Positions 20,598 through 29,987 of a stretch of DNA of 64,000 nt are shown in pieces; within the stretch, counting starts at the first letter, position 1, and each line of letters opens with the position of its first letter. The DNA lies in the NCBI GenBank assembly GCA_900100245.1, contig FNEU01000009.1:62001-126000 (forward strand). The letters are read 5' to 3'. This DNA is from Lachnospiraceae bacterium G41. GTDB lineage: Bacteria > Bacillota > Clostridia > Lachnospirales > Lachnospiraceae. Made by a program: the position numbers and the translations under genes. Below the pieces are notes generated by a model that saw nothing but the letters and a program-made list of their open reading frames with translations, did not search any database and was not told the origin of the DNA.

Positions 20598-22178
20598 TTA
20601 TTTTCCGCTGTCGCCATAGTTGGAGAGGGCTCTTGCGGAAGGATCGTTGACGTTGCATCCTTTCCAGGATTTGTTGGGCATCCAGAAATCAACTATCATC
20701 TCGGCCTGACCGGGATAGTATTTTTCAAAGATTTCCCTGTAAAGAAGTGATTCCTTTGTAAAAGGTCTCGCATGTGTATATCTCTGTGAGAGTGTTTTAA
20801 ACTCTTCGTTGGTATACATTTTCTCTGCATATTCCTTTAAGTAGTCAACCATTGAATGGCCTACGGCATCGGAAAATGCAGCTTTCTCTCTGTAGAGAAT
20901 ATCGTGAGGAAGATAATCGCCTTCAAAAGCGTGACGAAGGAGATATTTTCCTTTGTTGTATTTGTTTAATTTAAGTTCGGGATCTATTGACATTACATAT
21001 TCTGCAAAATCAAGATCGCCGAAAGGAACTCTGGCTTCTAGAGAGTTTACACTGATACATCTGTCGGCACGAAGCACATCGTACATGTGAAGCTCTCTGA
21101 CACGCTTTTTGGATTCTTCCTGGAATTCGTAAGCGTTCGGAGCAAAGTCCGTATATTTGTAGCCGAAAAGTTCATCGGATATTTCACCTGTCAAAAGCAC
21201 ACGAATATCTGTCTGTTCGTGGATTGCCTTGCAGAGAAGATACATACCCATACTTGCACGGATTGTGGTGATATCAAATGTTCCGAGGAGATGTATAACA
21301 TCCTCAAGTGAATTGATGACATCGTCCGGAGTCATATAAACTTCCGTATGATCGCTTCCGATATAGTCGGCAACTTCTTTCGCATATTTTAAGTCGATTG
21401 CATCTTCGGTCATACCGATTGCAAAAGTTCTGATGGGCTTATCGCTCTTTTTGGCTGCGATTGCGCATACCAAAGAGGAGTCCAGACCGCCGGATAAAAG
21501 AAATCCGACTTTGGCATCTGCGATAAGTCTTTTTTCAACACCTGCGATAAGCTTTTCACGAATGTTTGTACAGATAACATCGAGTGAATCACTGTGCACT
21601 TCCTTAACTTCCGTCATATCACGATACTGAATGAATTCACCGTTCTTGTAGTAATGTCCGGGAGGGAAGGGCATAATCTTATCGCATATTCCGACGAGGT
21701 TTTTTGCTTCACTTGCAAAAAGAATCACGCCGTTTTTATCATATCCGTAGTGAAGCGGTCTGATTCCGATGGGGTCTCTCGCCGCAATATATTCATTGGT
21801 TTTTTTATCATATAAAATCAGGGCAAATTCGGCATCAAGCATCTTAAACATTTCGGTGCCGTATTCCTTATATAAGGGTAAAAGAATTTCACAGTCCGAA
21901 TCACTCTTAAAAGAGTAGCCCTTTCTTATAAGCTCTTTTCTTAAAGCCTCAAATCCGTATATTTCACCGTTGCAGACAACGTAGTTTCCGTCTAATTCAA
22001 ATGGCTGCATTCCGGCTTCAGTCAGTCCCATGATGGAAAGACGCTGGAATCCCAAGAGACCGTAACCCGTATCAATCACCTTCATTGCATCGGGACCTCT
22101 CGATACGGTTTTCTCCATTCCTTTTTTTAGTACATCCTCATCTGCGCTCACGTCGCAGTAACCCATTATTGAACACAT
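20598..22178 (-). CDS. asnB: Asparagine synthase B (glutamine-hydrolysing)
   Basis: A 526-residue enzyme making asparagine from aspartate, ATP and glutamine. The Ntn glutaminase starts MCSIMGYC with Cys2 as nucleophile, and the synthetase domain has the P-loop FLLSGGLDSSLV. Length fits the AsnB type (about 520-550). AAAGGAAG precedes the ATG. It is monocistronic: a terminator follows, and three hairpin repeats fill most of its 174-bp upstream gap. Confidence 0.95.
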   Translation of the reverse strand: MCSIMGYCDVSADEDVLKKGMEKTVSRGPDAMKVIDTGYGLLGFQRLSIMGLTEAGMQPFELDGNYVVCNGEIYGFEALRKELIRKGYSFKSDSDCEILLPLYKEYGTEMFKMLDAEFALILYDKKTNEYIAARDPIGIRPLHYGYDKNGVILFASEAKNLVGICDKIMPFPPGHYYKNGEFIQYRDMTEVKEVHSDSLDVICTNIREKLIAGVEKRLIADAKVGFLLSGGLDSSLVCAIAAKKSDKPIRTFAIGMTEDAIDLKYAKEVADYIGSDHTEVYMTPDDVINSLEDVIHLLGTFDITTIRASMGMYLLCKAIHEQTDIRVLLTGEISDELFGYKYTDFAPNAYEFQEESKKRVRELHMYDVLRADRCISVNSLEARVPFGDLDFAEYVMSIDPELKLNKYNKGKYLLRHAFEGDYLPHDILYREKAAFSDAVGHSMVDYLKEYAEKMYTNEEFKTLSQRYTHARPFTKESLLYREIFEKYYPGQAEMIVDFWMPNKSWKGCNVNDPSARALSNYGDSGK

Positions 22179-22209
22179 GATATTTAATCTTCCTTTAAAT
22201 TATTTTTAC

Positions 22210-22241
22210 GGTGTCAGGCACCCTTGCGGGAGCCGGACACC
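22210..22241 (-). repeat. Mismatch-spaced hairpin, copy 3 (asnB leader)
   Basis: On the minus strand the 5' arm is GG-T-GTC-C-GGC-T-CCC, with a GCAA tetraloop and a complementary 3' arm ending in A-CC. Compared with the other copies, the third block is GTC/GAC instead of GCC/GGC, a paired compensatory change. It ends 31 nt upstream of the asnB start. Confidence 0.8.
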
Positions 22242-22264
22242 GATAATATAGATTATTCTTTTCC

Positions 22265-22295
22265 AGTGCCCGGCTCCCGAAGGGTGCCTGGCACC
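22265..22295 (+). repeat. 31-nt mismatch-spaced hairpin, copy 4
   Basis: The plus-strand 5' arm is AG-T-GCC-C-GGC-T-CCC, loop GAA, then the complementary arm. The apex triplet is CCC/GGG, and the outer spacer has become a T-A pair. It is antisense to asnB. Confidence 0.78.
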
Positions 22296-22318
22296 GATAA
22301 TTTAGATTATTCTTTTCC

Positions 22319-22349
22319 AGTGCCTGGCTCCCGAAGGGTGCCTGGCTCT
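22319..22349 (+). repeat. 31-nt mismatch-spaced hairpin, copy 5
   Basis: The plus-strand 5' arm is AG-T-GCC-T-GGC-T-CCC, loop GAA, and the 3' arm ends in CT, so the outer AG pairs with CT (GG with CC in most other copies). It lies 3 bp beyond the amt stop codon. Confidence 0.78.
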
Positions 22350-22352
22350 GCC

Positions 22353-24113
22353 TTACTCAACGTCCTGAAGTGCATCAAAACCTTCTTCGCCGGTACGAAC
22401 CTTTACAACGTTTTCAACGTCATATACAAAGATCTTGCCGTCGCCGATATGTCCGGTATAAAGGACTTTCTTGGCAGTTTCGATTACGTCTCTTACGGGA
22501 ACAGCACTTACTACGATATCAACCTGAATCTTGGGTAAGAGGTTAGCTTCAATCTGTACACCTCTGTAGTATTCCGGTTTGCCCTTCTGTACGCCGCATC
22601 CTAAAACATGGGATACTGTCATACCGGTAATACCGAGTTTCATCATTGCAGTCTTCAAAGATTCGAACTTTGCTTCCTTGCAGATGATTTCTACCTTTGT
22701 ATACTTGTGACCGTCGCCTGTAAATGTAGGCATCTTCTTTACTTCTACAGCTTCTGCAACGGGAACTTCGCCGGTTACTACAACAGGCTCAACCGCACCT
22801 TCTTCGATATATTCGGGCTGCATTGCAAATCCTGCATATGCTGAAGGAAGACCGTGTTCTGTCGAATCAAGACCTGTTAATTCTTCTTCTCTTGATACTC
22901 TAAGACCAACGATGGCTTTGATAATAAAGAATGCGATTGTGATTGTAACTGCTGTCCAGCCTGCAACGGTTACAAAACCAAGTAACTGAATTCCTAAAAG
23001 TTTAAATCCGCCGCCGTAGAACAAACCTGCCATCTGAACACCGTTTGCATCCGCGATTGAATAACCGGGAGCCGAAGGAGTAGCAAACAAACCTACAGCG
23101 ATTGTTCCCCAGATACCGTTCATACAGTGAACTGCTACTGCACCTACGGGGTCGTCTATTCTTAATACATAATCAAGGAACCATACACCGAATACTACAA
23201 GTAAACCTGATACTGCACCGATGCAGATGGCACCTGCAACATCTGTTACGTCGCAGGGAGCAGTGATGGCTACCAGACCTGCAAGTGATGCGTTTAAGCA
23301 CATTGAAACATCGGGCTTTTTATATTTGATCCATGTGAAGATCATACATACAACTGTTGCAACAGCGGGAGCTACGGTTGTTGTAAGGAAAATAGATCCT
23401 AACTGAGGAAGGCTTGTTGCAGCCGCACCGTTGAAACCGTACCAGCCAAACCAGAGGATGAATACACCCAAAGCGCCGATTGCGATGTTGTGGCCGGGGA
23501 ATGCGTTAACTTTAACAATTTTACCCTTTTCGTCTTTTGTGAATTTACCGATACGTGCACCGAGGATTTTCGCACCGATTAAAGCGGAGATACCGCCAAC
23601 CATATGAATTGCTGTGGAACCTGCAAAATCATGGAAACCAAGTCCTGCGAGCCAGCCGCCTCCCCAGATCCAGTGAGCCTCAATGGGGTAAATCAAAGCT
23701 GAAATAACAGCTGAATAAATACAGTATGATAAGAATTTTGTTCTTTCAGCCATTGCTCCGGAAACGATGGTTGCTGTGGTTGCACAGAACACAAGGTTGA
23801 AAACAAAGGATGAAAAATCAAAGTTATCATATGATGTGAAGAGGTCAAATCCGGGTTTACCGATAAATCCGAATAAATCCTCGCCCATGAGCAATCCAAA
23901 ACCGATTGCTATAAATACTACTGTACCGATACAGAAATCCATCAGGTTTTTCATGATGATATTTCCTGTATTCTTAGCCCTTGTAAAACCTGCCTCTACC
24001 ATAGCGAAGCCTGCCTGCATCCAGAATACGAGTGCAGCACCGATAAGGAACCAAACTGAAAACACTTCGTTGGAAACTGCTTCTTTCACTGTCATTAATA
24101 ATGTCTCATCCAT
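22353..24113 (-). CDS. Ammonium transporter with fused C-terminal PII (GlnK) domain
   Basis: About 586 residues. Residues 1-440 are an Amt channel with about eleven membrane helices; signatures include FWMQAGFAMVEAGF, GAMAERTK, the twin-His region HWIWGGGWL, and DDPVGAVAVHCMNGIWG. After a proline/valine-rich linker (about 445-470), the C-terminal 110 residues form a complete PII protein with T-loop KGKPEYYRGVQ, keeping the tyrosine uridylylated in enteric PII, and ending in GDGKIFVYDVENVV. PII normally plugs Amt as a separate trimer; here it is tethered. GGAG lies too close to ATG 24122, so ATG 24113 is the likelier start. It is probably cotranscribed with glnN. Confidence 0.92.
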   Translation of the reverse strand: MDETLLMTVKEAVSNEVFSVWFLIGAALVFWMQAGFAMVEAGFTRAKNTGNIIMKNLMDFCIGTVVFIAIGFGLLMGEDLFGFIGKPGFDLFTSYDNFDFSSFVFNLVFCATTATIVSGAMAERTKFLSYCIYSAVISALIYPIEAHWIWGGGWLAGLGFHDFAGSTAIHMVGGISALIGAKILGARIGKFTKDEKGKIVKVNAFPGHNIAIGALGVFILWFGWYGFNGAAATSLPQLGSIFLTTTVAPAVATVVCMIFTWIKYKKPDVSMCLNASLAGLVAITAPCDVTDVAGAICIGAVSGLLVVFGVWFLDYVLRIDDPVGAVAVHCMNGIWGTIAVGLFATPSAPGYSIADANGVQMAGLFYGGGFKLLGIQLLGFVTVAGWTAVTITIAFFIIKAIVGLRVSREEELTGLDSTEHGLPSAYAGFAMQPEYIEEGAVEPVVVTGEVPVAEAVEVKKMPTFTGDGHKYTKVEIICKEAKFESLKTAMMKLGITGMTVSHVLGCGVQKGKPEYYRGVQIEANLLPKIQVDIVVSAVPVRDVIETAKKVLYTGHIGDGKIFVYDVENVVKVRTGEEGFDALQDVE

Positions 24114-24137
24114 TTCATTCATCTCCTTTATGTTGGT

Positions 24138-24171
24138 TTAACGAAGCAACCCCCCAATAAGTGTTCGTTAA
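24138..24171 (-). other. Intercistronic hairpin between glnN and amt
   Basis: Perfect 8-bp arms TTAACGAA / TTCGTTAA around an 18-nt loop holding six consecutive C (plus strand). No T-run follows, so it is more likely an mRNA processing or stability element than a terminator. Confidence 0.45.
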
Positions 24172-24174
24172 TTT

Positions 24175-26268
24175 TTATACTCCGAATAATAAGTCCGCAT
24201 ATGACGGGAACGGCCAGTATTCTTTGGATGTAAGTGTTTCACCTTCATCACAAAGGGCTCTTAATTCCGCCATCTTAGGAAGGATCTTATCGCGAATCAT
24301 TGCAGATTCTTCGATAATGTCGCCTGCACCTGAAAGCGCTGCGATTTCGTCCTTAAGTTCATCTGTCTTTGAATAAATTCCGTCTGTAATAGCTGATAAC
24401 TTCTTAACCAGACTGAGTTCATAAGTATCAGGAATAGAACTTCCGATGCTCTGCTTTAAAGCAACTCTCTGTGCAAGGTCTCCTACGAATTTGTCGATTG
24501 CGGGAGCAATCTGAGTCTTTGACATAACAACCATTGTATTGGCTTCGATTGTTACGCTCTTGCAGTAATTCTCGAGCATGATTTCACATCTTGATTCAAG
24601 TTCTGCTTTGGAGAATACTCCGTGCTTTGTAAGCATTGTTACGTTCTTTTCATCAAGCAAATGAGGCATACAGTCGGGTGTTGTCTTGTAGTTTGACAAT
24701 CCTCTTACTTCAGTAGCTTCTTTTACCCAGGCATCATCATAACCGTTGCCGTTGAAGATAATTCTTTTATGAGCTTTGATTGTCTCTTTGATAAGCTCGT
24801 GAAGATCGTTTTCAAAATCTGATGATGCTTCAAGTTTGTCTGCGAAAATCTGAAGTGATTCTGCAACAGCTGAGTTAAGCATGATGTTTGCACATGCGAT
24901 ACTGTTGGAAGAACCAAGGCTTCTGAATTCAAATTTATTACCTGTAAATGCGAAAGGTGATGTACGGTTTCTATCCGTTGTATCCTTGCTGATAGGAGGA
25001 AGGATATCTACACCGAGCTGCATTTTCTGCTTAATCACATCTGTGTAAGGCTTGTCATTTTCGATGGCATCGAGTACTGCATTAAGTTCGTCGCCAAGGA
25101 ACATTGAGATGATTGCGGGAGGTGCCTCGTTAGCGCCTAATCTGTGGTCGTTACCGGCTGTGGCAACTGCGAGTCTTAAAAGATCCTGATAATCATCAAC
25201 TGCCTTAATTACTGCACAAAGGAATAAAAGGAACTGTGCATTTTCATAAGGTGTAGCACCGGGTGACAAAAGGTTCTGTCCGAGGTTTGTGGACATTGAC
25301 CAGTTGTTGTGCTTACCTGAACCGTTAACGCCTGCGAAAGGTTTCTCGTGAAGAAGACATACAAGACCGTGCTTAAGAGCAGTCTTTTGCATGATTTCCA
25401 TTGTTAACTGGTTGTGGTCTGTAGCGATATTTGTTGTCTCGTAAATAGGAGCAAGTTCATGCTGTGCGGGAGCAACTTCGTTATGTTCTGTCTTTGCGAA
25501 GATACCGAGTTTCCAGAGCTCTTCATTAAGATCTTCCATGTATGCTGCAACTCTGGGTTTGATAACACCAAAGTAATGGTCATCCATTTCCTGACCCTTG
25601 GGTGATTTGGAACCGAAGAGTGTTCTGCCTGTCATCTTAAGGTCGAGACGTTTGTCGTACATTTCCTTTGTTACAAGGAAGTATTCCTGCTCGGGACCAA
25701 CTGATGTACGTACGTTTTTAACCTGATCGTTACCGAATAATTTAAGAATTCTCAAGCACTGCTTATTCAAAGCTTCCATCGAACGAAGAAGAGGAGTCTT
25801 CTTATCAAGTGCATGTCCGCTGTAAGAACAGAATGCTGTGGGAATACATAATGTTTTTCCTTTGATAAATGCGTAGGATGAAGGATCCCAGGCTGTGTAA
25901 CCTCTAGCTTCGAAGGTTGCACGAAGTCCGCCTGAAGGAAAAGAAGATGCATCGGGTTCGCCCTTTATCAGTTCTTTTCCGGAGAATTCCATCAGCACGC
26001 CGCCGTCGGGAGCGGGAGAGATGAAGCTGTCATGCTTTTCAGCTGTTACACCTGTCATAGGCTGGAACCAGTGAGTATAATGTGTAGCTCCTTTTGCAAC
26101 AGCCCATTCCTTCATAGCCTGAGCAACTACGTCTGCAACGCTCGGATCAAGAGGAGTGTCCTCGTCGATTGTTTTCTTTAATGATGCAAATACCTTTGCC
26201 GGAAGTACGGCTTTCATTGTTCTCTCGTCAAAAACGAGACTTCCGAAAATATCATTAATCTGTGCCAT
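24175..26268 (-). CDS. glnN: Glutamine synthetase type III
   Basis: A 697-residue enzyme of the GSIII class, which is much longer than types I and II and has its own N-terminal domain (FDERTMKAVLPAKVFASLKK). Active-site stretches include EQEYFLV, EHNEVAPAQHELAP, and the NRTSPFAFTGNKFEFRS region. It condenses glutamate and ammonia with ATP. GGAGG lies seven bases before ATG 26268. It follows gdhA after a gap holding an ANTAR-type leader, and a type I enzyme is also encoded at 34 kb. Confidence 0.95.
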   Translation of the reverse strand: MAQINDIFGSLVFDERTMKAVLPAKVFASLKKTIDEDTPLDPSVADVVAQAMKEWAVAKGATHYTHWFQPMTGVTAEKHDSFISPAPDGGVLMEFSGKELIKGEPDASSFPSGGLRATFEARGYTAWDPSSYAFIKGKTLCIPTAFCSYSGHALDKKTPLLRSMEALNKQCLRILKLFGNDQVKNVRTSVGPEQEYFLVTKEMYDKRLDLKMTGRTLFGSKSPKGQEMDDHYFGVIKPRVAAYMEDLNEELWKLGIFAKTEHNEVAPAQHELAPIYETTNIATDHNQLTMEIMQKTALKHGLVCLLHEKPFAGVNGSGKHNNWSMSTNLGQNLLSPGATPYENAQFLLFLCAVIKAVDDYQDLLRLAVATAGNDHRLGANEAPPAIISMFLGDELNAVLDAIENDKPYTDVIKQKMQLGVDILPPISKDTTDRNRTSPFAFTGNKFEFRSLGSSNSIACANIMLNSAVAESLQIFADKLEASSDFENDLHELIKETIKAHKRIIFNGNGYDDAWVKEATEVRGLSNYKTTPDCMPHLLDEKNVTMLTKHGVFSKAELESRCEIMLENYCKSVTIEANTMVVMSKTQIAPAIDKFVGDLAQRVALKQSIGSSIPDTYELSLVKKLSAITDGIYSKTDELKDEIAALSGAGDIIEESAMIRDKILPKMAELRALCDEGETLTSKEYWPFPSYADLLFGV

Positions 26269-26350
26269 ATTTATATTCCTCCGTTTTAATATTTTTGTTT
26301 TTATTTTTAATATTTTTAATACTTTTAATTAGGGATTTTTTATTATAGGG

Positions 26351-26403
26351 AAAAAGAAAAGACGCCTTAAATGTTTTTAAACACTTAAGACGTCTTTGCC
26401 TTT
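26351..26403 (-). promoter_or_regulatory. ANTAR-type leader/terminator between gdhA and glnN
   Basis: On the minus strand AAGGC-[AAAGAC]-GUCUU (26402-26387) gives a five-base-pair stem with A1 and G4 in the six-base loop. Its 3' part overlaps a terminator stem (26397-26381 with 26374-26358) whose arms match apart from G-U wobbles, followed by a T-rich tail. It can serve both as the gdhA terminator and as the regulated leader of glnN. A clear promoter between the gdhA stop and the hairpin is not obvious; TAATAT near 26418 is a weak candidate. Confidence 0.68.
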
Positions 26404-26433
26404 TTATATGGGTATATTATTTTTTATTATTGA

Positions 26434-27795
<1,362 letters not shown>

Positions 27796-27810
27796 TTAAA
27801 TTTGTCTGTA

Positions 27811-27876
27811 AAAAAGAAAAAGGCCTTTAATGGATACAGTTATACCATTTCCATTAAAGACGCCGTTGCCTTTATG
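27811..27876 (-). promoter_or_regulatory. ANTAR-type antitermination leader of gdhA
   Basis: The minus-strand hairpin AAAGGC-[AACGGC]-GUCUUU (27873-27856) has a six-base loop with A1 and G4. Its 3' half overlaps a terminator with arms CTTTAATGGA / TCCATTAAAG (27859-27850, 27834-27825) and a T-rich tail to 27811. Stem and flanks are nearly identical to those of the purA leader, although the genes are 7 kb apart. Confidence 0.73.
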
Positions 27877-27882
27877 CATTGA

Positions 27883-27911
27883 ATACTACATCAGCAATTT
27901 TTGTTTGTCAA
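27883..27911 (-). promoter_or_regulatory. Promoter of gdhA
   Basis: TTGACA (27911-27906), 17-bp spacer, TAGTAT (27888-27883). The transcript should start within a few bases of the leader hairpin. Confidence 0.78.
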
Positions 27912-27955
27912 CAATTTTTTTCAAAATTTCTTTCGAAAAATTTTTGCTCTAAATC

Positions 27956-28603
27956 CTAAAAGATGAATGATGTGGTATAAAGAGCAGTCACAAGTCCTGC
28001 CATTATTATAAGAATACCGATTGTCGGGAGCACTTTTTCAGGGCCTGTAAGCTGGTTAATCTGTTTGTTTCTCGTCGCAGGATTGGCAATTAATAAAACA
28101 ATACCAATTACGATACAAAGAGTAGCAACTATGCATAAAATACCCTGGAATAAAACCGTAGTGTCAATCATCAGGAGTTTGTCCTGATAACTCTTATAAA
28201 AACCTTCGGATGTTTTTGCATCCACACTGTCCCCAAAAGATTTTGATACAGATGAATCAACCGAACGCACTTTTCCTTTTATTACGACAGGAGCTTCTTT
28301 ATATTTGAGTTTTTTGGAAGCTCTTATCATATATGCAGCATTGTTCTCTTTATCTGTCGCTACATAATAATATTCATTTCCGGTCGGAATAAAACCGTAG
28401 GAGTTTGTAACACTTCCTATGAATTCAACATCATCGACCTCGATTTCAACAAACTCACCTTTATTTAAAATTCTGCCTGCTTCTTTTAGGGGGATAATCC
28501 CCGTGATGTGAATTATATTTAAGAAGGCGCTTATAACATATGCTAAAAGACCGCCACCGATAATAATAAATGAAAGTATGCTTGCAATTAAATTTTTCTT
28601 CAT
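27956..28603 (-). CDS. Membrane protein of unknown function
   Basis: A 215-residue protein with one N-terminal membrane helix (about residues 8-32), a roughly 110-residue polar domain rich in beta-type segments (VEIEVDDVEFIGSV, YYYVATDKENNAAY, APVVIKGKVRSVD), and two C-terminal helices. The polar part resembles an OB-like or DUF3592-like extracytoplasmic fold, but I cannot assign it. It lies between gdhA and the divergent glutamate synthase operon and has no evident link to nitrogen. Confidence 0.6.
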   Translation of the reverse strand: MKKNLIASILSFIIIGGGLLAYVISAFLNIIHITGIIPLKEAGRILNKGEFVEIEVDDVEFIGSVTNSYGFIPTGNEYYYVATDKENNAAYMIRASKKLKYKEAPVVIKGKVRSVDSSVSKSFGDSVDAKTSEGFYKSYQDKLLMIDTTVLFQGILCIVATLCIVIGIVLLIANPATRNKQINQLTGPEKVLPTIGILIIMAGLVTALYTTSFIF

Positions 28604-28768
28604 ATCTCTTCCCCTAAAAAAATAAAAGCATTTTTGATTTGTTTGAAAATTTTCCCCTTTTACAGAAAAACAAACTCACAAAAATGTCTTCTATATAATA
28701 CATTTTTTTTCATAATAACTCAATGGGTTTTGCCAAAGATTTTTGAGAAAAAAATTTCAAAAAATTTC

Positions 28769-28798
28769 TTGACAAGAAAATATTAAGTGGTGTATAGT
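28769..28798 (+). promoter_or_regulatory. Promoter of the glutamate synthase operon
   Basis: TTGACA (28769-28774) and TATAGT (28793-28798) with an 18-bp spacer. The predicted start near 28805 lies just before the leader hairpin. Confidence 0.75.
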
Positions 28799-28804
28799 AC
28801 TCGC

Positions 28805-28860
28805 AAATGAGCAAAGGTGTTCGTTTAAACACAGCAGTGTTTGAATGAGCGCCTTTTTTC
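28805..28860 (+). promoter_or_regulatory. ANTAR-type antitermination leader of the glutamate synthase operon
   Basis: AUGAGC-[AAAGGU]-GUUCGU (28807-28824) forms a six-base-pair stem with G-U pairs and a six-base loop with A1 and G4. The loop and 3' half also form the 5' arm of a 20-bp terminator (28813-28832 with 28837-28856, AGCA loop) followed by TTTTTT. Sequence is less similar to the purA and gdhA leaders, yet the same geometry is kept, including several G-U compensations. Confidence 0.7.
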
Positions 28861-28892
28861 TTTGTTACAAAAATGAAAGGAAGATTTTTGTT

Positions 28893-29987
28893 ATGAGAAT
28901 GGAAGGTGAAGTCAGAATTCCGTCCGGCTGTGCTATTGCGGCCGTTATCTCGAAAGACGGAAATAAAATGTCCGGCCAGAAAATATACGAGTGCATGAAA
29001 CCCATGCACGATCGTTCCAATGGTCTCGGCGGTGGTTTTGCGGGCTATGGAATCTATCCGGATTATAAAGATTTTTATGCATTTCATATGTTCTTCGATG
29101 ACAGAAATACGAGAAAGTCATGCGAGGAATTTCTGAAGGAAAGATTTGAAATCGTCAAATCCGAAATTATTCCCACAAGAAAAATTCCGGCTATTACAAA
29201 CGAACCGGATATATGGAGATATTTTGTCGCACCTCTTAAGTCTCAGATGGAAAAAATGCAGGTCGACGAAAAAGAATTTGTTGCGAGAAGCGTAATGAAA
29301 ATCAACACCGAAATGAAAGGTGCATACGTTTTTTCAAGTGGCAAAAACATGGGCGCATTCAAGGCTGTTGGTTTCCCCGAAGACGTCGGAGTATTTTACA
29401 GACTTGAAGAATACGAAGGATATTCATGGACCGCACACGGCAGATATCCTACCAACACTCCCGGCTGGTGGGGCGGCGCTCATCCTTTCACACTGCTTGA
29501 TTACTCCATCGTTCATAACGGTGAAATATCTTCCTATGATGCGAACAGAAGATTTATTGAAATGTTCGGATATAAATGTAACCTCCAGACCGATACTGAA
29601 GTAATAACATACATTATGGATTATCTTATAAGAGTTAAAGGTCTTACTTTAAAAGAAGCTGCAAGCGTTATTGCAGCGCCTTTCTGGAGCACTATCGAAG
29701 GCAAGGAAAATGCGGATGAAAAAGAAAAGCTTACATTCTTAAGAACTGTATTTCCGAGCCTCCTTGTTACGGGTCCGTTCTCGATAGTATTCGGATTTAA
29801 CGGCGGACTTATGGCACTTAACGACAGACTTAAATTAAGATCCATGGTAATCGGCGAAAAAGACGACAAGGTTTATATCGCCAGTGAAGAAGCAGCAATC
29901 AGATCCATGGAACCCGATGCCGAAAACATCTGGGCACCCGCCGGCGGAGAACCGGTCATCATCAAAGTAAAGGAGGGTGCATACTAA
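28893..29987 (+). CDS. Glutamate synthase, stand-alone glutaminase (GltB1) subunit
   Basis: About 364 residues of the Ntn-type glutamine amidotransferase found as a separate polypeptide in archaeal-type GOGATs. The start region MRMEGEVRIPSGCAIAAV holds the likely nucleophile Cys13, so N-terminal processing is expected. HNGEISSYDANRRF and TDTEVITY are the substrate-binding stretches. It should release ammonia from glutamine for the FMN subunit. ATG 28893 is chosen for AAAGGAAG upstream; the longer frame begins inside the terminator. Its stop overlaps the next start (TAATG). Confidence 0.88.
   Translation: MRMEGEVRIPSGCAIAAVISKDGNKMSGQKIYECMKPMHDRSNGLGGGFAGYGIYPDYKDFYAFHMFFDDRNTRKSCEEFLKERFEIVKSEIIPTRKIPAITNEPDIWRYFVAPLKSQMEKMQVDEKEFVARSVMKINTEMKGAYVFSSGKNMGAFKAVGFPEDVGVFYRLEEYEGYSWTAHGRYPTNTPGWWGGAHPFTLLDYSIVHNGEISSYDANRRFIEMFGYKCNLQTDTEVITYIMDYLIRVKGLTLKEAASVIAAPFWSTIEGKENADEKEKLTFLRTVFPSLLVTGPFSIVFGFNGGLMALNDRLKLRSMVIGEKDDKVYIASEEAAIRSMEPDAENIWAPAGGEPVIIKVKEGAY

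Larger units (their letters stand above)
22242..22349. repeat. Two tandem 54-bp units, each carrying a hairpin
   Basis: Units 22242-22295 and 22296-22349 are nearly identical: each opens with GATAAT(A/T)TAGATTATTC, runs through TTTTCC and ends in a mismatch-spaced hairpin. Only a few positions differ. The pair fills the gap between the amt stop and copy 3 of the hairpin. It looks like a recent local duplication of hairpin plus a 23-bp AT-rich linker. Confidence 0.85.

Noticed and set aside
22242-22349. Possible CRISPR array
   Set aside because: Only two units of 54 bp with no unique spacers and no cas genes; the repeats are hairpin plus linker.
22224-22538. Plus-strand open frame of 104 codons
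   Set aside because: It translates the hairpin array (repeated VPGSRRVPG) and then runs antisense to the PII domain; no ribosome binding site.
24138-24171. Terminator between glnN and amt
   Set aside because: The stem is perfect but no T-run follows on the transcribed strand.
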